Assembly: GCA_964020085.1 (NCBI GenBank)
Contig: OZ026601.1
Span: 25,058,414-25,122,413 of the forward strand
Origin: Micromussa lordhowensis
Taxonomy: Eukaryota > Cnidaria > Anthozoa > Scleractinia > Lobophylliidae
Reading direction: 5' to 3'
DNA length: 64,000 bases
Shown here: positions 48,801 to 57,300 of the stretch, one piece after another
Position numbering within the stretch: position 1 is the first letter of the stretch
How the letters are laid out: each line of letters starts with the position of its first letter
Notes under the pieces: generated by a model
Databases searched by the model: none
What the model was told of the DNA's origin: nothing
The model's input: the letters and a program-made list of their open reading frames with translations, nothing else
Position numbers and translations under genes: made by a program

Positions 48801-49375
48801 TGATTTCTTATACTTTTATCCTATTTCGTGTGCATATGCTTTTGTCAACACTGTCCTCTCTTCACTCTTGTACTTATGCTTACGCTTCTTGTTGCAATGA
48901 TTCTGCATACAAAGTATAACTATCTTAAGAGTTAGTATTCTTGTTTGATGAAATTCTTAATATAAATTTGGCATTACACATAGTGGCAATAGTCACATGT
49001 ACACGAAGGTGACCTATTTTTTTCCATGCCTTTGGTACTCTCGTACCCATACTTCCGTTTCTCTAAAATCTACTTCTGGGCAGAACAACTACTTGAAGGT
49101 TACCTTGTAGAATAGCAACAACATTCCCCGACCGTCACGTATTGTTGTGATGAATTGTTTCGTTTTCCTTGACTTTGCTCCAGCAAGTGTCTGTTCTTAA
49201 CTTATTTGAAATGAGTAAAAGATACAACCAAGCAGGAATCCCTTGGTTTGCCAACGATCAAGGAAGACCTCATACGATTGCCAATCCTGAGCAGTCACAA
49301 ACAGCCCCACCCCCACCCACTGCGTGTGACGTGTGGTCTCCGCCTCCTTACCAAGGCAGAGCACGAACCAGATAG
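21786..49375 (+). CDS. 34-exon protein, 1,027 aa, probable cilium-related, family not recognised
   Basis: Exons: 21786-21849, 23137-23243, 23719-23814, 24294-24323, 25101-25162, 26407-26520, 26888-26942, 27171-27233, 31192-31259, 31931-31971, 33250-33371, 33890-34050, 35179-35213, 36197-36360, 36514-36647, 37329-37369, 37704-38025, 38372-38537, 40918-41052, 41606-41619, 41797-41841, 42715-42733, 42890-42942, 43594-43636, 44013-44101, 44231-44307, 44945-45035, 45403-45511, 45719-45781, 46093-46170, 47028-47106, 47193-47276, 48173-48240, 49184-49375. They join in one frame of 3,084 bases. Exon 1 joins exon 2 as KRPG-ILKKKSSPS. Residues 1-200 are mostly helical. Residues 235-280 are basic and charged, and 340-440 are acidic with two related blocks (IKFFGASDDEDSEEE and VKFFQSDEEEEEDGEE). 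Residues 453-559 are disordered and Lys/Ser-rich. Residues 560-660 look folded (PLRFAIHPGKDRPMIAMATA, EGRWSHTDSS). About 725-755 is coiled coil, and the tail is conserved-looking (LPEDFLVRLHLFNENSSKYR, SYFHPPG). No signal peptide or membrane helix was seen. The promoter X-box suggests a ciliary role (inference). The least sure joins are the 42.7-kb exon, where a stronger acceptor at 42701 breaks the frame, and the acceptors at 45403 and 45719. Confidence 0.8.
22681..22851. mobile_element. Palindromic MITE, 171 bp, inserted in arm B
   Basis: The perfect inverted ends begin CCAATAGACCATTTCCGATA and extend 28 bp; the palindrome then continues imperfectly to the centre. The matching place in arm A (near 7015) is uninterrupted, which dates insertion after the duplication. 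The termini resemble those of the element at 41283 (AATAGRCCATTTCCGA). Confidence 0.85.
23930..24240 (+). repeat. Interspersed foldback repeat in intron 3
   Basis: The GGGTTATTGATCAAGGGTGAGG start, inner GTCCATAAACACGC palindrome and GCTAGCCAT end match the copy at 36733-37050 in the same orientation. Confidence 0.65.
25199..25417. mobile_element. Mariner/pogo-like MITE, 219 bp
   Basis: The element starts TA-CAGTGGGATTCTGATTTTTC and ends with the imperfect complement GAAAAATCGGAATTCTACTG-TA. The flanking TA and the CAGT terminus are typical of Tc1/mariner and pogo groups. It lies in intron 5. Confidence 0.7.
27274..28160. mobile_element. TTAA-flanked DNA element, 887 bp
   Basis: The element begins TTAAGGTGGCTCACTAGTCA and ends with the complement TGACTAGTGAGCCACCTTAA, so it has about 24-bp inverted termini and TTAA at both edges. 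TTAA targets are used by piggyBac and Kolobok-type transposases; neither is encoded here. A related shorter copy lies at 47304-47930. Confidence 0.8.
28269..29267. mobile_element. TTAA-flanked DNA element, 1 kb, carrying a LINE insertion
   Basis: The left end TTAAAGTGCCTATAACCCC is mirrored exactly at 29249-29267. The inverted termini run for about 100 bp with gaps (CTAAGATGAAACTTAGACAA and its complement). The TTAA edges fit a piggyBac- or Kolobok-type MITE. Its inner palindrome (CTGGGTTGACGTCAC near 28.45 kb, GTGACGTCAACCCAG near 29.11 kb) has been split by a LINE fragment. Confidence 0.85.
28480..29100 (-). pseudogene. 5'-truncated LINE, end of reverse transcriptase and 3' tail
   Basis: The minus strand from 29005 to 28811 encodes the tail typical of many LINE ORF2 proteins (NTRYVSNGNFHRPKVRTN, ASKLWETVPTNLK, FKKRYKNHLL). 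It is followed by a 3' region ending in a short tandem AAGGTTG tail at 28480-28502. It sits inside the palindrome of the surrounding DNA element, so it inserted later. Confidence 0.8.
29494..29618. mobile_element. Tiny hairpin MITE, 125 bp
   Basis: Perfect 24-bp inverted ends (beginning AAACTTCAGAATACCCGTCC) flank a 77-bp AT-rich loop. It lies in intron 8. Confidence 0.7.
29727..30420. repeat. (GAAC/GAGC)n microsatellite, about 690 bp
   Basis: A tetranucleotide array of GAAC units mixed with GAGC, AAAC and a few longer interruptions such as CACCTGCGAACAAG. Because the unit is 4 bp and lacks stops, long open frames (ERTNERTSE, FVRSFVRSL) appear in several frames on both strands; these are not genes. 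It is intronic to the 34-exon gene. Confidence 0.95.
30904..31009 (+). mobile_element. 106-bp truncated retroelement tail with 11-bp target duplication
   Basis: The insert matches the 3' end of the retroelement at 7430-7640. It is flanked by direct repeats AAACTTTAACC at 30893-30903 and 31010-31020. This is a complete record of one 5'-truncated insertion. Confidence 0.85.
31555..31800. repeat. AAGATCTT-rich degenerate repeat, copy 1
   Basis: GATCTT/AAGATC words recur every 10-25 bases, ending with AAAGGTTTTTCACCAGGGC. A second copy with the same end lies at 44590-44885. It lies in intron 9. Confidence 0.7.
32513..33174. mobile_element. MITE family GGGCCGGG, 662-bp copy
   Basis: Termini GGGCCGGGTTGTTC and GAACAACCCGGCCC are exact complements. 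The left part (AATTAAGCTAACCTAGGATT...) matches copies at 54159-54399 and 59109-59216. A central hairpin CATTGTGACA-TGC-TGTCACAATG lies at about 32768. It is in intron 10. Confidence 0.8.
33505..33772 (+). mobile_element. Second SINE family, tRNA-like head
   Basis: The head reads CTCATGGTTAGTGCGCTCGT (A-box-like). The body carries GCATCCCATCCAGGGGG, AGAAATACTCCTAGTCGC and CCGGCCTGATGAGCCACTTG, which I recognise as a conserved SINE body in cnidarian genomes. It lies in intron 11. Confidence 0.7.
34457..34590. repeat. Foldback repeat in intron 12
   Basis: ACTTATTAACC...GGTCATTACAGG and GATTTCCCTGTAATGACC...GGTTAATAAGT form nested inverted arms around a GC-richer centre. Confidence 0.6.
36733..37050 (+). 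repeat. Interspersed foldback repeat in intron 15
   Basis: Same family as 23930-24240. The inner palindrome is GAGGTCCATAAACACGCAGAA with its complement just upstream, and a second small palindrome GCCCGCTCGG lies near 36.96 kb. Confidence 0.7.
38621..38762. repeat. Foldback repeat in intron 18
   Basis: TTGCCGGCT...GGTCCGTATGGTGAAAAACT is mirrored at the right end. Related GGTCCGTA/CGGACCGCT words occur again at 39.85-39.95 kb, so the two may be ends of one larger element enclosing the tandem repeat between them. Confidence 0.6.
38791..39630 (+). repeat. Tandem duplication, two diverged 415-bp units
   Basis: The unit starts ATTGGCTTACAAGTGGG at about 38791 and again at about 39205 and runs to ACTGAARTTGACTCA. 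Many small indels separate the copies, so the duplication is old. No coding signal is seen. Confidence 0.85.
40560..40650 (-). mobile_element. tRNA-like SINE head
   Basis: Read on minus, AACTCAGTGGTTAGAGAGTC (A-box-like) is followed by GGTTTAAATCCC (B-box-like) in tRNA spacing, without a closed acceptor stem. The same orientation continues with CCATCTGG, a common coral SINE junction. Confidence 0.55.
41283..41484. mobile_element. Palindromic MITE, about 200 bp
   Basis: Arms of about 70 bp (from ATTTCCGAATTACCTTTAGC through CGAGTCTTGGTGCTCATCC) mirror each other around a TTTCATTTTCATATG-rich centre. The right terminus AATAGGCCATTTCCG, read inward, resembles the element at 22681. It lies in intron 19. 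Confidence 0.8.
42797..42846 (+). repeat. (TTA)n microsatellite, about 50 bp
   Basis: About 16 uninterrupted TTA units just upstream of a short exon of the large gene. Confidence 0.95.
44590..44885. repeat. AAGATCTT-rich degenerate repeat, copy 2
   Basis: Dense GATC words (AAGATCTTC, GGATCTT) and the shared right end AAGGTTTTTCACTAGGG tie it to copy 1 at 31555. It lies in intron 26 of the same gene and in the same orientation. Confidence 0.7.
46681..46794. repeat. Hairpin repeat AACAATTAGACCC
   Basis: Perfect 13-bp inverted ends enclose two nested palindromes (GTAGC...GCTAC and TAGCCCAT...ATGGGCTA). The AATTGTTTTAGTAT edge is also seen at the element junction near 3.07 kb. It lies in intron 30. 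Confidence 0.7.
47304..47930. mobile_element. TTAA-flanked element related to 27274-28160
   Basis: The left end TTAAGGTGGCTCCATAAGG and the right end, read inward as TTAAGGATGCACCCTAGTG, are imperfect inverted repeats flanked by TTAA. The first 12 bases equal those of the 27.3-kb element. It lies in intron 32. Confidence 0.55.
48655..48770 (-). mobile_element. tRNA-like SINE head
   Basis: Read on minus, TTGATAGTTCAGTTGGTAGA matches a pol III A box and is followed by CACCGGTATCGCAGAGGTCA and a B-box-like segment (TGGGTCCCAATCCC) with AAACCTGAA after it. This is a widespread cnidarian tRNA-like repeat, not a folded tRNA gene. Confidence 0.6.
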
Positions 49376-50055
49376 CGTACAAGAGAATTGGTCATGTAAT
49401 GTCATGTAATGTCATGATGGAGTTGTATTTATTATTTGAATTGCAGCACTTCATTTAAGAATTGTGTATGCTTATCAGGGCTGGCGACAGGGCTGAACTG
49501 GGGGAACGATTTTTCCTGCCTGGTTTGACCATGAGGAGGAAAGGTCTTCTCATGAAGTTCAGTTCAGAGAGTTTTGCCCGCCTGTGAAAACCAGTTGCCA
49601 ACCTGCTGAAAATGTTAATATGACCCCTGCTTATTCTAGCTATGGTATCATTCCACATTTTTTTCCGAGAATTAACAACGACAGAATATATCGCCTTCGC
49701 AGCCTCGTGAATAGCGACTTTTGTCTTCATCTTTCGAGAAGAAGCCCTAAGAACAAGGTTGCGTATGCAGTTTAAACTGGTCCTTCTAGATATATTTCTT
49801 CTTTGAACAAAAAGACGAAAATCCTCTCACAAAGTTAATTGTTGCCTTGCTTTTATTAACTACCAAAATGTATAATGTAAATAGCGTATCTATCATTTAA
49901 AAGGATAAAATGTTACCTTCAAGTTCAGACATGTTATGTTTTTGTCGTAGTTGAATTGTTAAGTTTATGTTTATGTAAATGAAGAGATATATATTTTGCT
50001 TACATAAAGGTTAAACAAATACTTATAGCTTGTGCCGAGATTCTTCCCTCGATGC

Positions 50056-50061
50056 AATAAA
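50056..50061 (+). promoter_or_regulatory. Poly(A) signal of the 34-exon gene
   Basis: AATAAA about 680 bases after the stop codon at 49375. A further AATAAA near 50743 could be an alternative end. Confidence 0.5.
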
Positions 50062-50194
50062 TGAAAGCTTTCTTAGATAAACACAATACTCTTAAGTTTC
50101 AAGGAAGACTCTACTATCTTCAGTTACGTGAGTAGAATGTGAACAGCTGTTACTGCAGTTGAGTCTGTGGTCAGTTATTCGTTTATGTAAAAAA

Positions 50195-50423
50195 GGCATG
50201 CGAACGAGGCGAAAAAGTCATCAAAGCAGACTTGATGAATTGCTGTCGCTCTTTCGCCTCGCTTGAATGTCGAACCGCTTGCAACTGCAGAAACAACGTA
50301 GTTGGTAGTTGGCATGCGAACGAGGCGAAAAAGTCATCAAAGCAGACTTGATGAATTGCTGTCGCTCTTTCGCCTCGCTTGAATGTCGAACCGCTTGCAA
50401 CTGCAGAAACAACGTAGTTGGTA
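50195..50423 (+). repeat. Recent 116-bp tandem duplication
   Basis: Two practically identical units start GGCATGCGAACGAGGCG at 50195 and 50311. Each unit itself contains inverted GCGAACGAGGCGAAA / TTTCGCCTCGCTTG arms. It lies between the convergent 3' ends of the 34-exon gene and the TIR receptor. Confidence 0.95.
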
Positions 50424-51301
50424 GAGGGGACTCTATCACTAATAAACTCATCAAACGTTATCAAGGAGAACTAATAGACCTTTTAAGTTGCCTGCGGAAC
50501 GAACAGCAGCCATGTGCCTGGTCGTGTTCTGTCTTTGATGCCCTGTACAATTTATGCAAAAAGCTCAAATTGCCAGCAATCAACTAAAATGCTGCTTCGT
50601 TGTTTTTGTTTGTCGTTGGTGGTGTTTGTTTGCTTGTTTGTTTGTTTTGTTTGTTTGCCTTTTTATCTTCAGAAGGCTAATGAAAGTGTTTTAGATTTAT
50701 TCAAGTTAGTTCATGTGGATGAAACCTTGGCATATAACGTTTAAATAAAAGCTGTTGAGCAGTATTTTATGTGGTACTGTTTATTATGCTGTACAAGGTT
50801 TGAATCAGTGGGTGCATGCGACAATTCAAGTGAAAACTACTCAATCGGTGCTTTCATCTCGATATTTTAATGAAACGTTTCGAGATTTACCCTCAAGTTT
50901 TAAACCTGCGCACTTGTACATCTTGACAATCCAAGCTTAGCTTGTCTAAACAATTCATTAATATTTGTTAGTTTACACTGGTTTACAGCCCCTCGGAAGA
51001 GAGACCTTAACAGTGGAATAGAGCCTTATGGAAACGAGCCTTATGTGGCTACCAACAAAAGAACTGCATTTTTCAATTTGTGCAACTAACGGTCATATGC
51101 TACGATCGACTCAGAACTTTTCATCTATAAATAGACCCGCCATAGGCTACAAACTTCAAAATATAACTTTTGAAAATTCCTTTGGTTACTGTAAGAGTAA
51201 AGCCATTCGAGAAACTTATTCAAAAATCGACATTCATATATATAGCCGCCTTTAAGCTTTGACTGTAGTCTTCCGCATAACTGACGAAGAGGCAATTCGG
51301 C

Positions 51302-54300
51302 TTAAAGTTTGGTGATGTATCGATTTTGGTCAACTTCGGTTTCAACAAGAAATCGCAGCAACTTCTTCTCCCAACTGGTTCGTTCCTTGTCGTTGTGATA
51401 ATCCACAAATGTCTGTTCTCTCAGTGCCTTGGGCAGTTTCTTTTTCTTGATCCCATCGATTCTAACGACCAGTAACGAACCTTTGTTGCCAACTCTACTT
51501 CGGTGCAACGCCATGTCCAGCTCCCCCCTGCAGAACTTGCTGTCCATGTAGTTCTTGGACATCACTGCTAGAACTTTGCGGCTTGAATACACGCTTTCGG
51601 CCATGTTGTCGACCAGGGCCCTTCCTAGTTCGAAGTCTCGGCTGTGGATGCAGTATTTGAGTCGATTCCTTTCCAGGAGAGGGGTCAGGTTGTTCGTTAC
51701 CCACTGGCTGTCTTTGCTGCTGAATGTCACAAAGACATCATACTTGATCTCTCCATCAGTTGCTGCCTCTGCAAACGAAATGTGGAAGTTGTGTTTCGTA
51801 TGGCCAATGTTAGGCGCACCCTTGCTTCCTAACAACCATACCCACTCAACCAACTACCCACCCATCCCTAGCTTACACTTCAACCTCACTGTCGCAGTCC
51901 CGAGGTCCCCTGATGGTGCTTGGTGAGTGATCACCAATCAACAACATTCTTGAAGTACTTCTATGTTTTTCTATTTACTGTATTGGGGTACTGTATTTTA
52001 GCTGCTGACTAAGCTCTCGCCCATTTTCCGTACCATTAACATTGAGGGTGCGTTCCTTCGGGGTGATCTGGATCAGGATCAGAAATCCAAGATCTGTCTG
52101 GATCATGGAGCATCAAAGGAACCGATGAATTCATGACTAAAGTGGACTCATCGGTTCCTTTGATGTAGCAAGATCCAGACAGATCTTGGATCACTGATCC
52201 TGATCCAGATCGCCCCAAAGGAACGCAGGCTAATACTTATGGTCTTTATTGCTTTCGATACCAGGCGGTCCAATCGTGGAACTAACTTCCAAATTTATGT
52301 CGCCCTGTTACAGATTTCAACACTTACCGCAAATTAATTTTGTCCTGTAATATTGTATAAATTTGTCAGTTTTGTTCTAATGTTTCTGTCATTATTTTTA
52401 ATTTGTAACATTAGGTAGCTCAAAGAAATTAGCAGCAATGCTACTCTGTAAATTTGAGAGTAAATAAAGTTTAAGATGATTAAGATGATGATGACGATGT
52501 TGATGATGATGATGATGATGATGTACGTCGTACAAAGCTTGTAAACTTGATTTAATCTAATCCAAAACTCGCTGAATGAACTTCGCTTTTTCCTCTCTTG
52601 TATCTCACTCAGTCTTCATTCTATCTCACTGGTACCACGTTCGCTCACTCTTACCTTGTTTTCCAATCATTCCTCTCTGCTACCTCGCTCGCTTCTCCCT
52701 TGTACCTCGCATGTTATTCCTCCTTTGTATTTCTCTCTCTCTCTCCTCGCTGGTACTTTACTCGTGTCGCTATCATTCCTCACTCGTCCCTGGTGCAGCT
52801 GTATCTCGCTTGCCTCTTAATTCACTCATAGCTCGCCCTTTCGTTATTCGTACCTTGCTCGTGCCTCGCTTGTACGCCGTTCGTACGCCACTCGTACCTC
52901 GATCGCGTCGCGTCCGTATCTCACTCACATCGCTCGTACTTCATCGTACTTGGCTCGTATCTCACTCGCACCTTCCTCGTATTTTGTTCGTACCTCGCTC
53001 GTATCTCACTCGTTTTTCAGTTCCAACAAACTACTCAAGAACATAACCGCGCTTTCCATGAAGTAATATGCTTTAATGAATTACGAGCACAACTCGCTTA
53101 ACTTACACACAGCTGAAAACTACTTAACCACAAGAATCTTCATTAACAAACAGTTCCTATTTAACTTTGTCTACTACTTATTGCTGTGATTGGAAAAAAG
53201 ACATTCAAGTGCCTTCAATGCACCCAGGAAAATGGGCGGAGAAATTTTCACAGCGACTAGTCAACCACATATGCTTATGATGTCTAGTTTTAAGCTTATA
53301 AATTATACTAAAACATTTTTTTTCCATGTTAAGGGATGATTATCGGTCAGTTAGCATAACGTTTTACGGATGATTAATCAGCAAACCTTCAGGCTTCCAT
53401 TCATGTCTTTTTTTCAGCAACTTTCGAATGAACACCGCCGCAGTCAAAGCCAACAACAATCCTCCGGACAGGACAGGAAAAAGAATTATTAACACAGTCG
53501 AGTCGCTTTCTTCCTTGTCCTCCGATGAAAAATCTACGGATAGAAAAAACTTAGTTTTAAAAAAAAGCAACCCTGAATGGTAACTTGTGCAGTTACAAAG
53601 TGAAATCTTGATTGGTAAGCAGATTTTTATTTTATGGGAAAAGTAGTGTAACTGCAATTTTCAAAAAGGAAACGACATTTATTTAACAAATAAAGAAGCC
53701 TAAGCCGTGTATTACACTCTGATAAAACATGGGTTTTTGACCAATCAGAGCGCGCGCATGGTCCTATCTATGTTATAAAAGTTTATAAACCATGGCTCCA
53801 CACCCATGTCATCTTCGGTTGCAATTGCTCGTTGTACAATTTCTACTGTATAATTACGCTATAAAATTAAGTCAAAAAATCTGCGTTTAGAGTTTTTGAA
53901 ATACACCAGAAACAAAGAATAGATATAGTAGTTAAAGTGAAGGATTTAAGCCACCAACAGTAAAAAAAAAACGAAAACAAAAGAAAAAAAGGCAAAATAC
54001 GAATTGGAAAGAAAGAGATAAATCGAAGTGCTTTAGTTGATGCTTTAAAATTCTCCCATTCAATGAACAACGCCTCCTTTATCTTCATTTGAAAGCTGGA
54101 GGCTAGAGTACAATGATTATGTTATATAGACTGTCTATTCCTTTTGATTTATTAATCTGGGCCGGATATTTCAAAACCTGATTAAGCTAACCCAGGATTA
54201 ACGAGAATTTTGATTTCAGTTTCGTAACTTTTCGGTGAAGTTTTCTGTTTATATTGTTTGTCCTTCATTTTTGAGTCTGAATGATCTCAAACTACACGAA

Positions 54301-57300
54301 ACATAAGCAGTGCAAAACATGTTTAAACAGGAAAGATTAACACTTTGTTCAACTTTTAATCCTGGGTTAGCGTTAACCGGCTTTCGAACAACCCGGCCCA
54401 GTTGCTGTTTTGGAATCACTCGTGGGCTATCAACACTGTTTCTATGGTTTGGTGGCTATTACTGATTATTTTTGTGATTGATTGTCTGCTGGTGTCTTTA
54501 GAAGTGAGTGATTTCTTGAACCACTCCATCGGTAGCAAAAACATTCCAAAATTGTTCAAGAATCCAAAAACGTTTTCCACGTTTGATTTTACAAAACCAA
54601 ATTCCGAAACCTGACCGAAGAGTAGGATCGGAATTTGGCATTAGCATTGTCAAGATTTGGTAACAAGAAAACAGCAGAAAATGCAGCTAAAGGGAGAAAA
54701 CTTTGGAACAAAAGGAATTCTGAGATATTTTTCACGAAGAGCTAAAGAACTCTGAACAACAACGATTCCTTTAATGGAGTTTCGACAGTAAAGATCTCCT
54801 ACACCATTATTCTTGAGTCGTATCCAATCCCTAGCTGATACATGAATTACGTAGATACAACTTGGAGAAAGTGCAACAGTAACAATAAAAATGTTTACAA
54901 AAAGTAAAACACACAATACAAGATTACAATACTTCAATTAATTTACATAGTATATTGAAAGGAGAGGAGAGGGGCACATCTAGATAAAACAATGTTGTGC
55001 CCCTTAAAGGTACGTATAACTAAAAAAACTTGTAAAGTGAAGGAAAATAAATGATGAAATAGTTCAGTAAGTTATAAAAAAGATAATGTTTCACTGTTAT
55101 TGAACAAGGTACCAGCGCAAAAGTACTTTTCTAAATATTTTTTTTCGATGGTTTATCCCTGATGAACTAGGGTATGAAAATTTGATTGGATGTTGTAATT
55201 GTGTAGCTCAGATACTAGTGAAACAGGTATAATAGGAAACCTTTTCATGGTGGAAATAATCATAAAAGAGCACACATGTTTACCGATGTTTAGAAAATAA
55301 AAGATTTAAATACCTCTTTTTGTTTTTCTCTCCGCAAGAACAATCGTCACCGAAGACAATCCCATGGATGTGTTCATTGCACAGCTGTAGCATCCAAAAT
55401 CTGGATCAGAAACATTGCTGATCCACAAAGACATCTGTTCCTCTTCTCTGAGTTCCGAGCTGTTTAGCTTGTATGTCTCGGTTTTGTAGCGTGAATTGGT
55501 CTTATTTAACTTCTCGCCTTGGAACATCCAAAACGTTTCAGTTTCCAGGAACTTTGAGTGCGATGTTATGCACTTGAGCTGGACTTGGGTGTTCGCCGCC
55601 ACCCGCACTGTTCCCAAGTTGGTAGAAATGTTTTGAACGTTATCTTAGAGCATAAACAAAACTTAGTCAATTAAAATCTGAAATAGCAAATGTGAAAACA
55701 AAAAGGTCTTATTGTTAGTAGTATAAAGTCCTATAAACGTAATAAAGGTAAAAGACCCAATCATTGCGTGATTTCATGGGAGCAGTACAGAAAATCCAAG
55801 ATTTCCTAGATATGTTTCTCAAACCATTAATAGTTCATGACTTCTAAACAAAAGAAATCATAACCGTGATGTTGTTTAAATATCTGAACATGACTAGCAT
55901 GATTTTATGATTTTATTTCTCGGTTTTCCTCTTAGTTTTAGCCGTGATTGAGACGGGTATATCAAGCACTCGAAAAAGTGTTTTACCTCATCTGCAATCA
56001 CCTCTAAGTTCGCCAAAAATATTACGCTCTGCGTTGTAATTCAAAGCATTTCTCGATTTTGGAAATGTGGTAAACCATGGTCTCGGGTAAACCATGGTCT
56101 CTGATATGTTACGTATACCATTTGGAAAGTTTAAAAAGTTCCCCGGAAGGCTTTGGTAGCCACATATCCATACCGTCTGGCTCCTACGTTGTGAGTAGGT
56201 TATCAGTATTCTCAGTTTGAGTTAGTCCAAACATACGTCTGTGGTTACCTTTTTCATCAACGATAAAAGTAATGTTATTCTTCTCGGACCCCTTCGTCTC
56301 AAAAATGCTACATTCGTATAACCCACTGTGTCTTTCAGAAGCGTTGATAATGTCCAGCACCATCGTCATGCGGTCATCAAACTTCACCTCAGTTTGCGAG
56401 TAGTATGGACTCGGGAACCTTTTATCAAGAATGGTTAAATTCCCATTGAATGTCCACCACCAAGCGGCGTAAAAATAGCGGAAGTGAAGAATGTCGCACT
56501 GTAGGGTGACGTTTGATCCAGCACTGGCGAACACGTGATGGGAATTCACAATTATCTGTGGACCTCGGTGGACGTTGACTGGCTGGTCTGATAAGAAAGA
56601 GAAAAGAGGCATGACATGCGATTACAAATCTACCAGTCGTTCAAAAAATTTCCATATTCCTCTTCAGAGACCTTTCTACAACGCAAAGAAGCGGCCGTTA
56701 ACAACCGCACAACCGCACACTGCTAGGCTACTCACAGTCTACAACAAGACAGGTAATGAATAGCTTAGCAGAGAGAGAACGGCATTCATTGTACAACGCT
56801 AGTAGATTTATACTAAATAGTAGTAGCTAACAGCCGAACAAGAATTGACCAGTCAGTACAGACTGTTCAGTTAGGCGAGCATGCGATCGAGTCAAAGCTC
56901 TGTAGACATATGACAAAAATAGTTAATTGGGTTAACACTTATTCGTGTTCATTAGTAAAGCTCGGCAAACGCAAACAATTTATTTTCTTAAATAGCCAAT
57001 AAAAAAATGCTATATTCATTTAAAACTTACCAAGCGGGAAGAGATAAACGGTTTGAATTCTCTTGCCAAACGCATTGCTGGCTTCGCATGTGTAGCTCCC
57101 CTCGTGCTTGTCATCAAATGACCTGATTATCAATATCGCCTGGTTTTGCTTGGGAAGTGCTTTGATGCTGTAATCCCCTCCGTCTTTAATTTCAACGTTC
57201 TCTCGTTTCCATTTGATCAAAGGTGGCGGCCAACCGTCAGCCTCGCAGGTTATTTCCTTATCTTTGTTTTTTATTGCACCCACTTCATCTTCTAAAGGTT

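Noticed and set aside
50195..50423. CRISPR-like direct repeat
   Set aside because: There are only two 116-bp units without spacers in an animal genome; this is a simple tandem duplication.
50309..50587. 92-codon open frame downstream of the large gene
   Set aside because: It starts in the duplicated 116-bp unit and has no similarity I recognise. It lies in the probable 3' UTR or intergenic gap.
52576..53046. 156-codon plus-strand open frame
   Set aside because: It covers a decayed CTCGCTCGTAC minisatellite inside a receptor intron on the opposite strand. Composition follows the repeat.
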